Source: Campylobacter concisus (GTDB lineage: Bacteria; Campylobacterota; Campylobacteria; Campylobacterales; Campylobacteraceae). Taken from it: DNA of 64,000 bases. This document shows positions 17,454 to 27,377 of the stretch, one piece after another (the first letter of the stretch is position 1; each line of letters starts with the position of its first letter). The translations under genes were made by a program, and so were the position numbers. The notes under the pieces are model-generated. The model was given only the letters and a program-made list of their open reading frames with translations, had not been told where the DNA came from and did not search any database. The DNA is taken from contig NZ_CP049239.1 of the NCBI RefSeq assembly GCF_015679985.1, positions 1,674,001-1,738,000 of the forward strand, in the 5' to 3' direction.

Positions 17454-18080
17454 TTATTTTGAATAAAGCTCTACTATAAATCTTTCCTCAACAGGAATGA
17501 TAACCTCTTCTCTTTCTGGATTTCTAGTGAAAATTCCAAATTTTTTCTCTTTTTCAACATCTACCCAAGCAACAATACCAGTTTGCGCTGTAAGATCTAT
17601 TGCACGAACAATTTGTGGATTGTTCTTAGATTTTTCAACAATCTCTACTTTTGCACCTGGCTCAACTCTGTAAGATGGTATATCTACTCTTTTGCCATTT
17701 ACTAAAATATGTCCATGAGTTACTAGCTGGCGAGCAAAACGACGAGTTGTTGCAAAGCCCATTCTGTAAACAACATTATCTAGTCTTTGCTCTAGTAGTT
17801 GAACCAAAAGAGCACCAGTGTTGCCCTCGCGGCGTGCTGCTTCTTGAAATAATCTTCTAAATTGTTTCTCTGAAACACCGTACATAAATTTAGCTTTTTG
17901 TTTCTCGCGAAGTTGTAAGCCATATTCGCTTATTTTTGCTCTTCTTTGTCCATGTTGTCCTGGTGCATAAGGTCTTTTTTCAAAAGCACTTTTACCAGCA
18001 AGTCTTCTTTCGCCCTTTAACGCAAGAGACACACCAAGACGTCTTTCTAATTTTTCAACAGGTCCTGTATATCTAGCCAT
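17454..18080 (-). CDS. rpsD: 30S ribosomal protein S4
   Basis: The 208-aa protein has the S4 RNA-binding domain ([26 protein letters not shown], residues near 95-120) and lacks the four-cysteine zinc site at the N-terminus, so it is the C-minus form. S4 initiates 30S assembly and in other bacteria represses the alpha operon. Confidence 0.98.
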   Translation of the reverse strand: MARYTGPVEKLERRLGVSLALKGERRLAGKSAFEKRPYAPGQHGQRRAKISEYGLQLREKQKAKFMYGVSEKQFRRLFQEAARREGNTGALLVQLLEQRLDNVVYRMGFATTRRFARQLVTHGHILVNGKRVDIPSYRVEPGAKVEIVEKSKNNPQIVRAIDLTAQTGIVAWVDVEKEKKFGIFTRNPEREEVIIPVEERFIVELYSK

Positions 18081-18105
18081 AATAATTTCTCCTATTTTTC
18101 TCTAA

Positions 18106-18498
18106 TTATACGCGGCGGCGTTTTGGCGGTCTACAACCATTGTGTGGTAAAGGTGTAATGTCTTTAAAGAAAGATACTTTAATTCCTTCAACAGTTCCTA
18201 CACTTTTAACAGCCGTTTCACGTCCGCTACCTGGACCTTGAACCTTAACACCAACTTCTTTTATACCATGCTCTTTTGCTTTATTTAGAGCATCTTCAAC
18301 TGCCTGTTGAGCTGCATAAGGAGTTGATTTTTTACTACCTTTAAAGCCTAAGCCACCTGCACTACTCCATGCAATAGCATTTCCCATTTCATCAGTTACA
18401 GTTACCATAGTATTGTTAAATGTTGCACTGATATAAACGATACCTTTGGCTATACTTTTTCTAACTACTTTTTTCTTAACAATTTTTCTTTTCGCCAT
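18106..18498 (-). CDS. rpsK: 30S ribosomal protein S11
   Basis: The 130-aa protein has the conserved core with [35 protein letters not shown] and the basic C-terminus [11 protein letters not shown]. It forms part of the 30S platform. Gene order rpsM-rpsK-rpsD-rpoA-rplQ is standard. Confidence 0.98.
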   Translation of the reverse strand: MAKRKIVKKKVVRKSIAKGIVYISATFNNTMVTVTDEMGNAIAWSSAGGLGFKGSKKSTPYAAQQAVEDALNKAKEHGIKEVGVKVQGPGSGRETAVKSVGTVEGIKVSFFKDITPLPHNGCRPPKRRRV

Positions 18499-18520
18499 TT
18501 ATTATCCTTTAACCCTTGCC

Positions 18521-18889
18521 TTACTTAGTAGCTGCACCGACAGTTTTACGTCTGCCTTTTCTGGTTCTAGCATTAGTTTTAGTCTTTTGACCACGAACAG
18601 GAAGACCCTTTCTATGGCGAAGACCTCTATAACTTCCAAGATCCATAAGAGCTTTGATATCCATAGCAACTTGTTTTCTCAAGTCACCCTCAACGACGTG
18701 ATGCTCTTGAATTTCTTTACGGATAGCTGCTGCTTCATCTTCACTAAGCTCATAGACTCTCTTGTCATAAGAAATTCCAGCTGCGTCAAGAATTTGACGA
18801 GATTTGTAAAGACCTATACCATATATATAAGTCAAACCATACTCTATTCTCTTTTTGTTTGGTAAATCTACACCTGCAATACGTGCCAT
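18521..18889 (-). CDS. rpsM: 30S ribosomal protein S13
   Basis: The 122-aa protein begins [26 protein letters not shown] and ends in the basic tail [11 protein letters not shown], both diagnostic of S13, which contacts 16S rRNA in the head and the P-site tRNA. It starts three bases after the rpmJ stop. Confidence 0.98.
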   Translation of the reverse strand: MARIAGVDLPNKKRIEYGLTYIYGIGLYKSRQILDAAGISYDKRVYELSEDEAAAIRKEIQEHHVVEGDLRKQVAMDIKALMDLGSYRGLRHRKGLPVRGQKTKTNARTRKGRRKTVGAATK

Positions 18890-18892
18890 GCC

Positions 18893-19006
18893 TTATCCTT
18901 GTCTTTGTTTATGTTTTGGATTTTCGCAGATAACACGAATTATGCCACTACGTTTGACAATTTTACATTTGTCACACATCTTCTTTACAGAAGGACGAAC
19001 TTTCAT
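18893..19006 (-). CDS. rpmJ: 50S ribosomal protein L36
   Basis: A 37-residue protein starting [15 protein letters not shown]. It carries the zinc ribbon ligands C11, C14, C27 and H32 of the zinc-binding form of L36. The ATG at 19004-19006 has AGGAG seven bases upstream. It lies directly before rpsM in the normal alpha-operon order. A 189-base spacer separates it from infA, which is unusually long here. Confidence 0.97.
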   Translation of the reverse strand: MKVRPSVKKMCDKCKIVKRSGIIRVICENPKHKQRQG

Positions 19007-19195
19007 TTTAGTCTCCTAAAAATTTATTCCACTTTTTTAGGGGCTGCATCAGGTCTAAAGAAAGAATTTAAACCAACTATTTTCAAAATAAGTGGGGAAC
19101 TTTGAAAATAATTCTTCATACAGCTTTTCGCAAAGCTTGGATTTTATCCAAAACCAGCTTTAAATTTACTTAGCATATTTGCCACAAAGTCAAAT
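19007..19195 (-). other. Structured spacer between infA and rpmJ
   Basis: The message between these genes can form several hairpins. The largest is a 10-bp stem TATTTTCAAA/TTTGAAAATA (19078-19110) with a 13-base loop. The others are TTGGAT-AAA-ATCCAA and AGCTTT-GCG-AAAAGCT upstream of it. A 31-codon frame (19024-19119) ends just before the rpmJ ribosome site but has no ribosome site of its own. It may be a regulatory leader, a processing site or a decayed insertion. Confidence 0.45.
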
Positions 19196-19414
19196 TTACT
19201 TATATCTATAAGTGATCCTGCCCTTGTCTAGGCTATATGGCGTAAGTTCTACTTTTACACGGTCGCCAGGCATTATCTTTATATAATGCATTCTCATTTT
19301 TCCAGCGATATGACATAAAATTATATGTTTGTTGTCAAGCTCAACTTTAAAAGTTGCATTTGGCAGTGCTTCAACAACATTTCCATCAATCTCAATGACA
19401 TCGTCTTTTGCCAC
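19196..19414 (-). CDS. infA: Translation initiation factor IF-1
   Basis: The 72-aa protein is a single S1/OB domain of standard length ([20 protein letters not shown] at the start, GRITYRYK at the end). IF-1 binds the ribosomal A site during initiation. The gene lies between map and rpmJ, a common location. Confidence 0.98.
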
Positions 19415-19448
19415 AAACTCTCCTTTCTTTAAATTTTTGCCATAAATT

Positions 19449-20207
19449 TTACGCTTGGCTTAAAATTTCGGCTTTGCCATTAACTATCGCCATGCAATGC
19501 TCATAATGGCTGGTTCTTAAACCATCTTTTGAGGTTACTTTCCAGTTATCGCTTCCTAAAACTGGCGTGCCGTCTTTTTGGCAGATCATTGGCTCTATAC
19601 AAAATACCATTCCTTCTTTTATCTTTGGTCCAGCTTTTGGGTTATGCCCCTCAAGATAGTTTGGAATTTCTGGCTCTTCGTGTGGCCTTTTTCCTATACC
19701 GTGACCGCAATATCCACGTAAAGGCACATAACCTCTACCAAGAATAAATTTCTCAAGCTCATAGCAAATTTCTTTAAAATGCATACCAGCTCTTATATAG
19801 TCAATCGCAAAATATAGTGCATCTTTTGAGCAAGCGATCAAAGTCTCGTCTTCTTTTGAAATTTTACCAACTCCAAATGTCCTAGCCGAATCACCAAAAT
19901 AACCATCTAAATTTGAGCCGATATCAACGCTAACGATATCACCCTCTTTTAGTTTGTATTCATTTGGGATTCCGTGGATCACCACTTCATTGACGCTTAT
20001 GCAAGCTGCATTTGGAAAGCCATAAAGACCTTTAAAAGCAGGTTTTGCCCCAGCAGCCCTTATCATATCTTCACAAATTTTATCTATCTCAAGAAGGGAA
20101 ATTCCAGGCTTTATAATCGTAGAAATGTGATCAAGAGTTCGAGCGACGATCTTGTTCGCCGCTCTCATTTTCTCTATCTCAACCGGTCTTTTTAGCGTGA
20201 TAGCCAT
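19449..20207 (-). CDS. map: Methionine aminopeptidase, type I
   Basis: MAP removes the initiator methionine from new proteins. The 252-aa enzyme shows the five metal ligands in order: the two aspartates in [16 protein letters not shown], His in GYCGHGIG, Glu in FCIEPM and Glu in SHYEHCM. No zinc-finger extension is present. It starts two bases after the secY stop. Confidence 0.97.
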   Translation of the reverse strand: MAITLKRPVEIEKMRAANKIVARTLDHISTIIKPGISLLEIDKICEDMIRAAGAKPAFKGLYGFPNAACISVNEVVIHGIPNEYKLKEGDIVSVDIGSNLDGYFGDSARTFGVGKISKEDETLIACSKDALYFAIDYIRAGMHFKEICYELEKFILGRGYVPLRGYCGHGIGKRPHEEPEIPNYLEGHNPKAGPKIKEGMVFCIEPMICQKDGTPVLGSDNWKVTSKDGLRTSHYEHCMAIVNGKAEILSQA

Positions 20208-20208
20208 T

Positions 20209-21471
20209 TTATAGACCTACTGCACTTAGAGTTTGGTATTTGTTTGTATAAGACTGAGCTTCTATACGCCTCATAGTATCCAGAGCGACAGATACCACGA
20301 TAAGTACTGACGTGCCACCAAAATAAAATGGTACACCCATAGTTTTTACAAGTACCCATGGTAAGGTTGAGATGATGCCTAGATATAAAGCACCGCCCAA
20401 AGTTAGCCTGCCAGCTACTTCATTTAGATAACTAGCTGTACTCTCGCCTGGTCTAACACCTGGGATAAATCCGCCTTGTTTCTTTAAATTTTCACTTATA
20501 TCTTTTGTGTTAAATACGATCGATGCATAGAAAAACGCAAAGAAGATGATAAATAAAAATGTTAAAACGTTAAACATATAGCCATTTGGACTTAAAAAGT
20601 CGTTGATAGCTTGGATGATCGGATTTGTACTAGCTTGTAAAATAGTACTAGGAAACATCAAAATCGCACTAGCAAATATCGGTGGAATAACACCGCTCAA
20701 ATTTACTTTGATCGGTATATAGTTCATTATACGTTTGTTTTGATTTTCCATTATCACTTTTCTTGAGTAAGAAATAGGGATACGCCTTTCGCCCATCTCG
20801 ACAAATATAATAGCACCAATAGTAGCTAATATAATCACCAAAATAGCGATAACTGTTAGGAAATTCATCTCAGAAGTATTTACCAAATTTACAGTTCCAC
20901 CGATCGCACTAGGTATACCAGAGACGATACCAGCAAAGATGATAAGACTTATGCCGTTGCCTATACCACGTTGTGTTATTTGCTCACCTATCCACATAAG
21001 TAGCATAGTTCCAGTTAGCATAGATACAGCAGAGATCGCGATAAATAAATTTATATCTATCATGATAGCTTGTTCGCCACCGCGTCCACTTAAACTTTGA
21101 AGTCCGATAGAAACACCGATTGATTGCACAAGAGTGATGACGATAGTTGCATAGCGTATAATTTGCATATATTTTTGCATACCGTCACGCTCTTTTTTCA
21201 TCTGGCCTAATTTTGGAAATGTTGCTGCTAAAAGCTCCATAATGATCGAAGCTGTAATGTAAGGCATGATACCTAAAGAGATAATACTTAAACGCTCAGC
21301 AGCCTTACCACTAAACATATTAAATAAGCCCAAGGCATTGCTATTGTTTGAATTAAAAAATTCTTTAATTACGTCGACATTAACACCAGGAACTGGCACA
21401 TAAGCCAGTATCCTGTATGCGAACAAAAATGCCAACGTGATTAAAATCTTGTTGGTCAGTGTTTTATCCAT
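20209..21471 (-). CDS. secY: Protein translocase subunit SecY
   Basis: SecY forms the channel of the Sec translocon. The 420-aa protein has about ten transmembrane segments, the plug region after GLFNMFSGKAAERLSI, and the cytoplasmic loop GERRIPISYSRK that contacts SecA/ribosome. Its ATG overlaps the rplO stop (TAATG). SecG, a partner subunit, is encoded at 50061 in this window. Confidence 0.98.
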   Translation of the reverse strand: MDKTLTNKILITLAFLFAYRILAYVPVPGVNVDVIKEFFNSNNSNALGLFNMFSGKAAERLSIISLGIMPYITASIIMELLAATFPKLGQMKKERDGMQKYMQIIRYATIVITLVQSIGVSIGLQSLSGRGGEQAIMIDINLFIAISAVSMLTGTMLLMWIGEQITQRGIGNGISLIIFAGIVSGIPSAIGGTVNLVNTSEMNFLTVIAILVIILATIGAIIFVEMGERRIPISYSRKVIMENQNKRIMNYIPIKVNLSGVIPPIFASAILMFPSTILQASTNPIIQAINDFLSPNGYMFNVLTFLFIIFFAFFYASIVFNTKDISENLKKQGGFIPGVRPGESTASYLNEVAGRLTLGGALYLGIISTLPWVLVKTMGVPFYFGGTSVLIVVSVALDTMRRIEAQSYTNKYQTLSAVGL

Positions 21472-21872
21472 TATTTTGTTCCGCTAACGCTAACGTTCTC
21501 GTCTTTGATCTTAGAAGCAAGAGCTTTTGCACTTGCACCGATTAGTTTTATCTTAGTAACGCTCTTTGAAATTTTATGAACGCTAGCTATTGTTGCTATT
21601 GAAATTTCAGCAAGCTCTTTTATAGCTGCAATTTTCTCGACATTAATAACATAAGGTTTTTCAAATTTAGAAGTAAAACCTACTTTTGGAAGACGTCTTT
21701 GAAGTGGTTGCTGTCCGCCCTCAAAACCTCTTTTCTCATTGTAGCCTTTTCTTGCTCTTTGACCTTTATTACCTTTGCCAGCAGTTTTGCCATTGCCACT
21801 GCCTTGGCCACGACCTATTCTTTTGGTTGCATGAGTTGAACCTGCAGCAGGTGTTAATTTTTCTAATGCCAT
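21471..21872 (-). CDS. rplO: 50S ribosomal protein L15
   Basis: The 133-aa protein starts with the L15 glycine-rich extension ([24 protein letters not shown]) and the [15 protein letters not shown] segment. It contacts 23S rRNA with its unfolded N-terminus. It overlaps secY by one base. Confidence 0.98.
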   Translation of the reverse strand: MALEKLTPAAGSTHATKRIGRGQGSGNGKTAGKGNKGQRARKGYNEKRGFEGGQQPLQRRLPKVGFTSKFEKPYVINVEKIAAIKELAEISIATIASVHKISKSVTKIKLIGASAKALASKIKDENVSVSGTK

Positions 21873-21887
21873 CTTAACTCCTTTCTC

Positions 21888-22331
21888 TTAGCTTTTTAGC
21901 AAACTAAGTGCTTTTATAGTAGCACGAACGACGTTTGCTGAGTTGTTTGAGCCAAGTGATTTAGTAAGGATATCCTTAATACCTGCAAGCTCGATAATAG
22001 GACGTGCACTACCACCAGCGATAACACCAGTACCCTCGCTAGCTGGGCGAAGTAGCATTCTACTTGCGTTATATTTTACCTCTACATCATGAGGGATAGT
22101 TGTGCCTTTGATCTTAACGTGGATAATATTTTTAAATGCGTCGTCAATCGCTTTTCTCATCGCATCTGGTACCTCTTTAGCTTTACCATAACCAAAGCCA
22201 ACTAGACCATTTCTATTACCAACAACAACTAAAGCTGTAAATCTAAATCTACGGCCACCTTTAACAACCTTTGTAACCCGACCGATATCGACGATTACTT
22301 CTTCAAATTCTTCTCTATTATATTTTTCCAT
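21888..22331 (-). CDS. rpsE: 30S ribosomal protein S5
   Basis: The 147-aa protein has the double-stranded RNA-binding-like fold with [18 protein letters not shown] and [17 protein letters not shown], followed by the [11 protein letters not shown] domain. S5 affects translational accuracy and is a spectinomycin-resistance target. Gene order L18-S5-L15 is normal; L30 is absent, as usual in Campylobacter. Confidence 0.98.
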   Translation of the reverse strand: MEKYNREEFEEVIVDIGRVTKVVKGGRRFRFTALVVVGNRNGLVGFGYGKAKEVPDAMRKAIDDAFKNIIHVKIKGTTIPHDVEVKYNASRMLLRPASEGTGVIAGGSARPIIELAGIKDILTKSLGSNNSANVVRATIKALSLLKS

Positions 22332-22346
22332 CGATTTTCCTTTGGG

Positions 22347-22703
22347 TTATAGCTTGATGCCATTTTCTCTTAAAGCTTCAGCAAATGCTGCGATAACGCC
22401 ATGATACAAATAACCATTTCTATCAAAAACTGCAACATCTATCTTCTTATCTTTTAAAGCCTTAGCAAATTCTTTAGCTAAAGTGACCGCACCTTCTTTA
22501 TTTGCTTTTATGCCTATCTTTCTGCCATCAACCGCAGCTAGTGTAGTAGCTGTAACGTCATCAATTGCTTGAACATAAAGAGTTCTGTTTGATTTGAAAA
22601 TAGAAACTCTTGGACAAGTTGCAACACCAGAAATTTTACCTCTGATTCTTCTTTTTCTCTTAATTCTAAGAGCGATTTTTCTTTTTAGTACTTTTGCTGT
22701 CAT
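22347..22703 (-). CDS. rplR: 50S ribosomal protein L18
   Basis: The 118-aa 5S rRNA-binding protein has a basic N-terminus ([18 protein letters not shown]), then [17 protein letters not shown]-like core and [12 protein letters not shown] near the C-terminus. Confidence 0.98.
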   Translation of the reverse strand: MTAKVLKRKIALRIKRKRRIRGKISGVATCPRVSIFKSNRTLYVQAIDDVTATTLAAVDGRKIGIKANKEGAVTLAKEFAKALKDKKIDVAVFDRNGYLYHGVIAAFAEALRENGIKL

Positions 22704-22713
22704 TTACCGCTCC

Positions 22714-23250
22714 TTACTTCTTAGATGTCTTGCCCGCTTTGCGGATGATGCGTTCTTCTAGATATTTAACGCCTTTGCCTTTGTATGGCTCAGGTGGTCT
22801 AAATCCTCTAACTTGAGCAGCCACTTGACCTACTACTTGTTTGTCATCGCCTTTGATAGTAATAACGTTTTTCTCAACACTAGCTTCAACGCCTGCTGGT
22901 AGCTCATAGTTGATAAGGTGTGAAAAACCAAGAGAAAGCTCTAGAATTTTACCTTTTGCAGCTGCTTTGTAACCAACGCCGTTGATCTCAAGCTGGCGAG
23001 TAAATCCCGCAGTGATACCAGTTACGATGTTATTAGCAAGTGCTCTATATGTTCCCCAGTAAGCTCTACTTTGGCGATCTTCGCCTTTTGGAGCAAAAAC
23101 TATATGACCATTTTCTATCTTAACATCAACATGACCTTTTGTGTCAAGCTCTTTTATATGATTGCCCTTTTTAAATTTTAGGACATTATTTTCAACGCTA
23201 ACGTCTACACCACTTGGGATAGCGATAGGCTGTTTTCCAATACGTGACAT
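22714..23250 (-). CDS. rplF: 50S ribosomal protein L6
   Basis: The 178-aa protein has two repeated L6 domains, [15 protein letters not shown] at the start and [13 protein letters not shown] near the end. It lies by the GTPase-associated centre of the 50S subunit. It is separated from rpsH by a 190-base spacer, far longer than other gaps in the operon. Confidence 0.98.
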   Translation of the reverse strand: MSRIGKQPIAIPSGVDVSVENNVLKFKKGNHIKELDTKGHVDVKIENGHIVFAPKGEDRQSRAYWGTYRALANNIVTGITAGFTRQLEINGVGYKAAAKGKILELSLGFSHLINYELPAGVEASVEKNVITIKGDDKQVVGQVAAQVRGFRPPEPYKGKGVKYLEERIIRKAGKTSKK

Positions 23251-23440
23251 TTTTTTCCTTTACTTGTCTAGGGTGTTCCTACATTTACGAATAAACACCA
23301 CAATGCCGTAAATTTTATCGTCAAATTTGACGAAACCTTCATTTGAATTTCTAAATTTAGCTTTGGCAAAATCTAAAATTTTACCAAGCTAAAAATTTAA
23401 CCTTAAAATCATAAGGTTAAATAGCGTTTAATGCAGTTTA
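23251..23440 (-). other. Spacer with four inverted repeats between rpsH and rplF
   Basis: In transcript order the spacer contains TTAACCTTA/TAAGGTTAA (9 bp, 23397-23420, followed by ATTTTT), a longer imperfect stem AGCTTGG...CCAAAGCT, the palindrome CGTCAAATTTGACG (23319-23332), and GGTGTT/AACACC just before the rplF leader. No coding sequence is supported. Adjacent genes elsewhere in the operon are usually 0-25 bases apart, so this insert is notable. It could be an attenuator, an RNase processing site or a small mobile repeat. Confidence 0.55.
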
Positions 23441-23836
23441 TTACCAAACCGTACAAAGAACTTCGCCGCCAACGCCAGCTTTACTTGCTTCAATACCGCT
23501 CATAACGCCTTTGCTTGTGCTAACAATAACTGTTCCGTAACCATTTTTAAAACGCTTAATGTCGTCTTTCCCTTGATAAACACGGCGACCAGGTTTTGAA
23601 ACCCTTTTAAGCTCGTTTATAACGCTTCTACCGTACTCGTCATACTTTAAAACTACATTTATAAATTTCTTGTTACCTTCTTCGATAACGTTGTAGCTCT
23701 CCACATAGCCTTTTGCTGCAAGGATAGAAAGAGTAGCCTCAACAACCTTAGAATGAAGCAATTTCGTAGTTTCAAGCTTTCTCATACTTGCATTTCTAAT
23801 GCGTGTTAATCCATCTGATATTAAATCGTTTAACAT
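23441..23836 (-). CDS. rpsH: 30S ribosomal protein S8
   Basis: The 131-aa protein starts [16 protein letters not shown] and ends with the S8 signature [24 protein letters not shown]8 binds helix 21 of 16S rRNA and in E. coli represses the spc operon. Confidence 0.98.
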   Translation of the reverse strand: MLNDLISDGLTRIRNASMRKLETTKLLHSKVVEATLSILAAKGYVESYNVIEEGNKKFINVVLKYDEYGRSVINELKRVSKPGRRVYQGKDDIKRFKNGYGTVIVSTSKGVMSGIEASKAGVGGEVLCTVW

Positions 23837-23845
23837 TTCTCTTCC

Positions 23846-24031
23846 TTACCAACTTGCTTTTTTAAGACCAGGTATTAGGCCTTCGTTAGCCATTTTTCTT
23901 AGGCAAACACGGCAAATTCCAAAATCTTTATAAACAGAGTGCGGACGACCGCAAATTTGGCATCTAGTATAGCCACGAACCGCAAATTTTGGTTTGCGTG
24001 CAGCTTTTGCTATCATTGATTTCTTTGCCAT
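23846..24031 (-). CDS. rpsN: 30S ribosomal protein S14, zinc-binding type
   Basis: The 61-aa protein begins at the ATG 24029-24031 ([13 protein letters not shown]); the upstream in-frame extension lacks support. It has the C-x2-C ... C-x2-C zinc site in CQIC and CRVC, marking the short zinc-type S14. It begins immediately after the rplE stop. Confidence 0.97.
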   Translation of the reverse strand: MAKKSMIAKAARKPKFAVRGYTRCQICGRPHSVYKDFGICRVCLRKMANEGLIPGLKKASW

Positions 24032-24032
24032 T

Positions 24033-24578
24033 TTACTTTCCTTTTGCAAACGGCACACCAAATAGCTCTAGCAATTTGAATGCCTCTTTATCATTTTTAG
24101 CCGTAGTAGCAATCGTAATATTCATACCATGAGTTCGTAAAATTTTATCATACTCAACCTCTGGAAACATTAGCTGCTCGCTAAGACCGAAGTTATAGTT
24201 TCCACGTCCATCAAAGCCATTTTTTGGAAGACCACGGAAGTCTTTAACTCTTGGGAGAGCAACGCTGATTAGCTTATCTAAGAAAGCATACATTTGCTCT
24301 TTTCTCAAAGTTACTTTGATACCAACAGGGAAACCTTCGCGAACTTTAAAGCCAGCAACTGATTTTTTAGCATCAGTGATAACTGCTTTTTGTCCAGCGA
24401 TAAGTGAAATGGTATCAGCCATATTTTGAAGCACTTTCTGATCTTTAGCAGAGTCTCCAGCGCCTACACTGATCACAATTTTCTCGAGTGCAGGGATAAG
24501 CATTGGATTTTTGATGTCAAATTCTTTTACGAGAGCTGGCTTGATAGTTTCGTTAAATTTATCTTTTAATCTACTCAT
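24033..24578 (-). CDS. rplE: 50S ribosomal protein L5
   Basis: The 181-aa 5S rRNA-binding protein shows [22 protein letters not shown] and [20 protein letters not shown], both typical of L5. It starts five bases after the rplX stop. Confidence 0.98.
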
Positions 24579-24583
24579 ATCTC

Positions 24584-24820
24584 TTATCCTTCAACTTTCG
24601 CGACATTTGATATGTCAATTGGCATCTCTTTATTTACGTGACCACCATTTGGAGTTTTTTCGCTTGGTTTGATAGCTTTTTTAGCTATTTTGCATCCCTC
24701 AACTATAACCTGACCTTTTTTTGCAAGAACTGCTAAAATTTTACCAGTTTTGCCTTTATCGTCACCAGCGATGATCTTAACGGTATCGCCTTTTTTGACT
24801 TTAAATTTTACATTAGCCAT
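24584..24820 (-). CDS. rplX: 50S ribosomal protein L24
   Basis: The 78-aa protein contains the KOW motif [21 protein letters not shown] and the [15 protein letters not shown] end. It is at the short end of the family. Its start overlaps the rplN stop by one base. Confidence 0.97.
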
Positions 24821-25188
24821 TATAAAACCTCCGGAGCTAGCGAAACAATCTTCATAAAGTTAGCATATCTAACTTCACGTCCAACTGGTCCAAAAATACG
24901 AGTGCCGACTGGCTCTTTTTTACTATCAAGTATAACAGCTGCATTCTCGTCAAAGCGGATTAGCGAACCATTATCTCTTTGAACCTCTTTTTTAGTTCTT
25001 ACAACAACAGCTTTTACAACTTGTCCTTTTTTGATCTTACCATTTGGAAGAGCTTTTTTAACAGAGCAAACTATGATATCGCCAAGTGTAGCGTATCTTC
25101 TTTTGCTGCCGCCAAGAACTTTTATACACATTAACTCTTTTGCACCACTATTATCAGCAACTGCAAGTCTTGTAAAACTTTGAATCAT
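24820..25188 (-). CDS. rplN: 50S ribosomal protein L14
   Basis: The 122-aa protein begins [33 protein letters not shown]-like residues (abbreviated here) and ends [12 protein letters not shown], diagnostic of L14. It forms an intersubunit bridge. It overlaps rpsQ by one base. Confidence 0.98.
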   Translation of the reverse strand: MIQSFTRLAVADNSGAKELMCIKVLGGSKRRYATLGDIIVCSVKKALPNGKIKKGQVVKAVVVRTKKEVQRDNGSLIRFDENAAVILDSKKEPVGTRIFGPVGREVRYANFMKIVSLAPEVL

Positions 25189-25439
25189 TACTCAACTCCC
25201 TTTGCCAATACAGCTTTTAAGCGAAAATTCTTGCGAGCTGAAAGTGGTCTGCACTCGATCGCAACAACCGTATCGCCTGATCTTGTCTCATTTTTCTCAT
25301 CGTGAACTAAATATTTTTTAAAGCGTTTTACAAATTTATGGTATCTTGGATGCATAACGCGTCTTTCTACCAAAATAGTAGCTGTTTTATCTCCAGCTTT
25401 TTGTAAAACAACACCTTGAATTTCTCTTTTTAATGCCAT
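25188..25439 (-). CDS. rpsQ: 30S ribosomal protein S17
   Basis: The 83-aa OB-fold protein starts at ATG 25437-25439 ([12 protein letters not shown]) rather than at the upstream in-frame codon, matching the family. The [20 protein letters not shown] core and [13 protein letters not shown] end are typical. Confidence 0.97.
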   Translation of the reverse strand: MALKREIQGVVLQKAGDKTATILVERRVMHPRYHKFVKRFKKYLVHDEKNETRSGDTVVAIECRPLSARKNFRLKAVLAKGVE

Positions 25440-25440
25440 T

Positions 25441-25635
25441 TTACGCCCCTTGTCTTGTTGCACTAATTGCAGTGTTGATCTGAGCTATCTCTTTGCGAAC
25501 AGCACTAATCTCATTAGGGTTGCTTAACTGCATAGTTTTTAGCTTTTGTCTTAAAGTAAATAAAAGCACCTTTTTCTCTTTTAGCAACGCGTTTAATTCT
25601 GCAACGCTCTTATCTTTTAACTCAGTATATTTCAT
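25441..25635 (-). CDS. rpmC: 50S ribosomal protein L29
   Basis: The 64-aa helical protein starts [22 protein letters not shown], typical of L29. The ATG at 25635 is preferred over the GTG two codons upstream because GAGAG lies at a workable distance and the family begins with MKY. It overlaps the rplP 3' end by 14 bases. Confidence 0.95.
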
Positions 25636-26047
25636 TTTCACTCTCTCGCGTTACAAATTTTGATTTGAAAGGAAGTTTGTGTAAAGCCAAAGTTAGAGCT
25701 TCACGAGCTAGCTCTTCGCTAACACCAGCCATTTCAAATATTATACGACCAGGTTTGATATTCATAACCCACTCTTCAACTCCAGCCTTACCTTTACCCA
25801 TACGAGTTTGTAGAGGTTTTTTAGTAAGTGGCTTATCAGGGAAAACCCTAATCCAAATTTTAGCCTGTCTTTTTACGTGACGAGTTAGAGCTTGACGAGC
25901 AGCTTCTATTTGGCGAGAATTTATTCTACCAGCTTCAACAGCCTTAAGTGCAAATTCGCCAGTTGCTAAAGATGCTCCACGAGTCGCATAACCACGGTTG
26001 CGACCTTTCATTTGCTTACGAAATTTCGTTCTTTTAGGCATCAACAT
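25622..26047 (-). CDS. rplP: 50S ribosomal protein L16
   Basis: The 141-aa protein starts [19 protein letters not shown] and includes [22 protein letters not shown]-like residues and the [10 protein letters not shown] segment. L16 organises the A-site region of the 50S subunit. Confidence 0.98.
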
Positions 26048-26049
26048 AA

Positions 26050-26748
26050 TTATTTACCTCTTCTTGCTCTACGTGTTTTTTTAGGTGCTTCTTCTTCAGT
26101 TTTCTCAGGTTGAACACCCTTTTGAAGAACCTCACCTTTAAAAATCCATACTTTAATACCTATGTTTCCATAAGTCGTATGAGCCTCAGCTACACCGTAA
26201 TCGATCTTTGCTCTAAGAGTATGAAGCGGAACGCGGCCTTCTAGATACCACTCGGTTCTTGCCATCTCAGCGCCACCTAAACGACCAGCAACTGAAATTT
26301 TGATACCTTTAGCACCTGATTTTTGAGCGCCTTGGATAACTTTTTTCATAGCACGTCTAAATGCGACACGCTTTTCAAGTTGCATAGCTACGTTTTCAGC
26401 AGCAAGTTGAGCTGAAGCTTGAGCTTTTCTTTCTTCTTTGATATTTACATTTACTTCTTTGCCGATAAGTTTGCTAACTTCGTTCTTTAGGTTTTCAACA
26501 TCTTGACCTTTTTTGCCAATGATGATACCAGGACGAGCTGCAACTACGGTTACACGAAGTTTTTTAGCCGTTCTTTCGATTAGAATTTGGCTAATTCCTG
26601 CATAGTAAAGTTTTTTCTTTAAAAATGCACGAATTTTGTAATCTTCACCGATATTTTCAGGAAGACTTTGTTTGGTTGGAAACCATCTAGATTCCCAGTT
26701 GCGGTTAATTCCTAGTCTAAGACCTATTGGATTTACTTTTTGTCCCAT
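26050..26748 (-). CDS. rpsC: 30S ribosomal protein S3
   Basis: The 232-aa protein starts [22 protein letters not shown]. It has a KH domain ([16 protein letters not shown]) and the C-terminal [14 protein letters not shown] and TLRAKIDYG segments. S3 lies at the mRNA entry channel. It begins one base after the rplV stop. Confidence 0.98.
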   Translation of the reverse strand: MGQKVNPIGLRLGINRNWESRWFPTKQSLPENIGEDYKIRAFLKKKLYYAGISQILIERTAKKLRVTVVAARPGIIIGKKGQDVENLKNEVSKLIGKEVNVNIKEERKAQASAQLAAENVAMQLEKRVAFRRAMKKVIQGAQKSGAKGIKISVAGRLGGAEMARTEWYLEGRVPLHTLRAKIDYGVAEAHTTYGNIGIKVWIFKGEVLQKGVQPEKTEEEAPKKTRRARRGK

Positions 26749-26749
26749 A

Positions 26750-27082
26750 TTATGCTTCCTTCTTTTCAGGTTTAGATACTTCTACCATTACATGAGAAGT
26801 AGGTTTGCGAATTTTGCTCGCTGTTCCTCTTGCTCTTGGTCTAAATCTCTTTAATACAGGACCAGCGTCAACGCGGCAACTAGTTACTACAACCTCTTCT
26901 GGCTCAAATCCGCCATTTGCTACTGCTGAGCTAATAGCGTTTGCTATAAATTTAGCACCACGATTTGGCATAAACTGCAAGCTTGCAAGTGCTAGCTCGG
27001 CATTCATGCCTTGAACTTCTCTTGCTATAAGTCTTGCTTTTGTAGGAGAAAGTCTTACGAATTTTATAATTGCTCTACTCAT
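26750..27082 (-). CDS. rplV: 50S ribosomal protein L22
   Basis: The 110-aa protein has the [19 protein letters not shown] opening and the beta-hairpin [18 protein letters not shown] that lines the exit tunnel and is a macrolide-resistance site in other bacteria. Confidence 0.98.
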   Translation of the reverse strand: MSRAIIKFVRLSPTKARLIAREVQGMNAELALASLQFMPNRGAKFIANAISSAVANGGFEPEEVVVTSCRVDAGPVLKRFRPRARGTASKIRKPTSHVMVEVSKPEKKEA

Positions 27083-27093
27083 ATCATTTCCCC

Positions 27094-27375
27094 TTACTTG
27101 CCGATTTTCTTTTGCACTGAGCCTTTGTGACCCTTAAATGTGCGTGTTGGAGCAAATTCGCCAAGTTTATAGCCTATATGATTTTCTGTAACATATACAG
27201 GAATAAAGCTCTTGCCATTATGAACGTTAAATGTTAGTCCAATCATTTCAGGTACAATCGTGCTACGTCTTGACCAAGTCTTGATTGGTTTGTTATCGTT
27301 TGCATTTTTTGCGGCAATAACTTTTTTCATTACATGATCATCTACGAAAGGACCTTTTTTGAGTGATCTTGCCAT
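27094..27375 (-). CDS. rpsS: 30S ribosomal protein S19
   Basis: The 93-aa protein starts [19 protein letters not shown] and contains the [16 protein letters not shown] and [13 protein letters not shown]-like elements of S19, which pairs with S13 in the 30S head. Confidence 0.98.
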   Translation of the reverse strand: MARSLKKGPFVDDHVMKKVIAAKNANDNKPIKTWSRRSTIVPEMIGLTFNVHNGKSFIPVYVTENHIGYKLGEFAPTRTFKGHKGSVQKKIGK

Positions 27376-27377
27376 CT

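Noticed and set aside
18446-19105. Plus-strand frames opposite rpsK, rpsM and rpmJ
   Set aside because: They are antisense shadows of highly conserved ribosomal protein genes.
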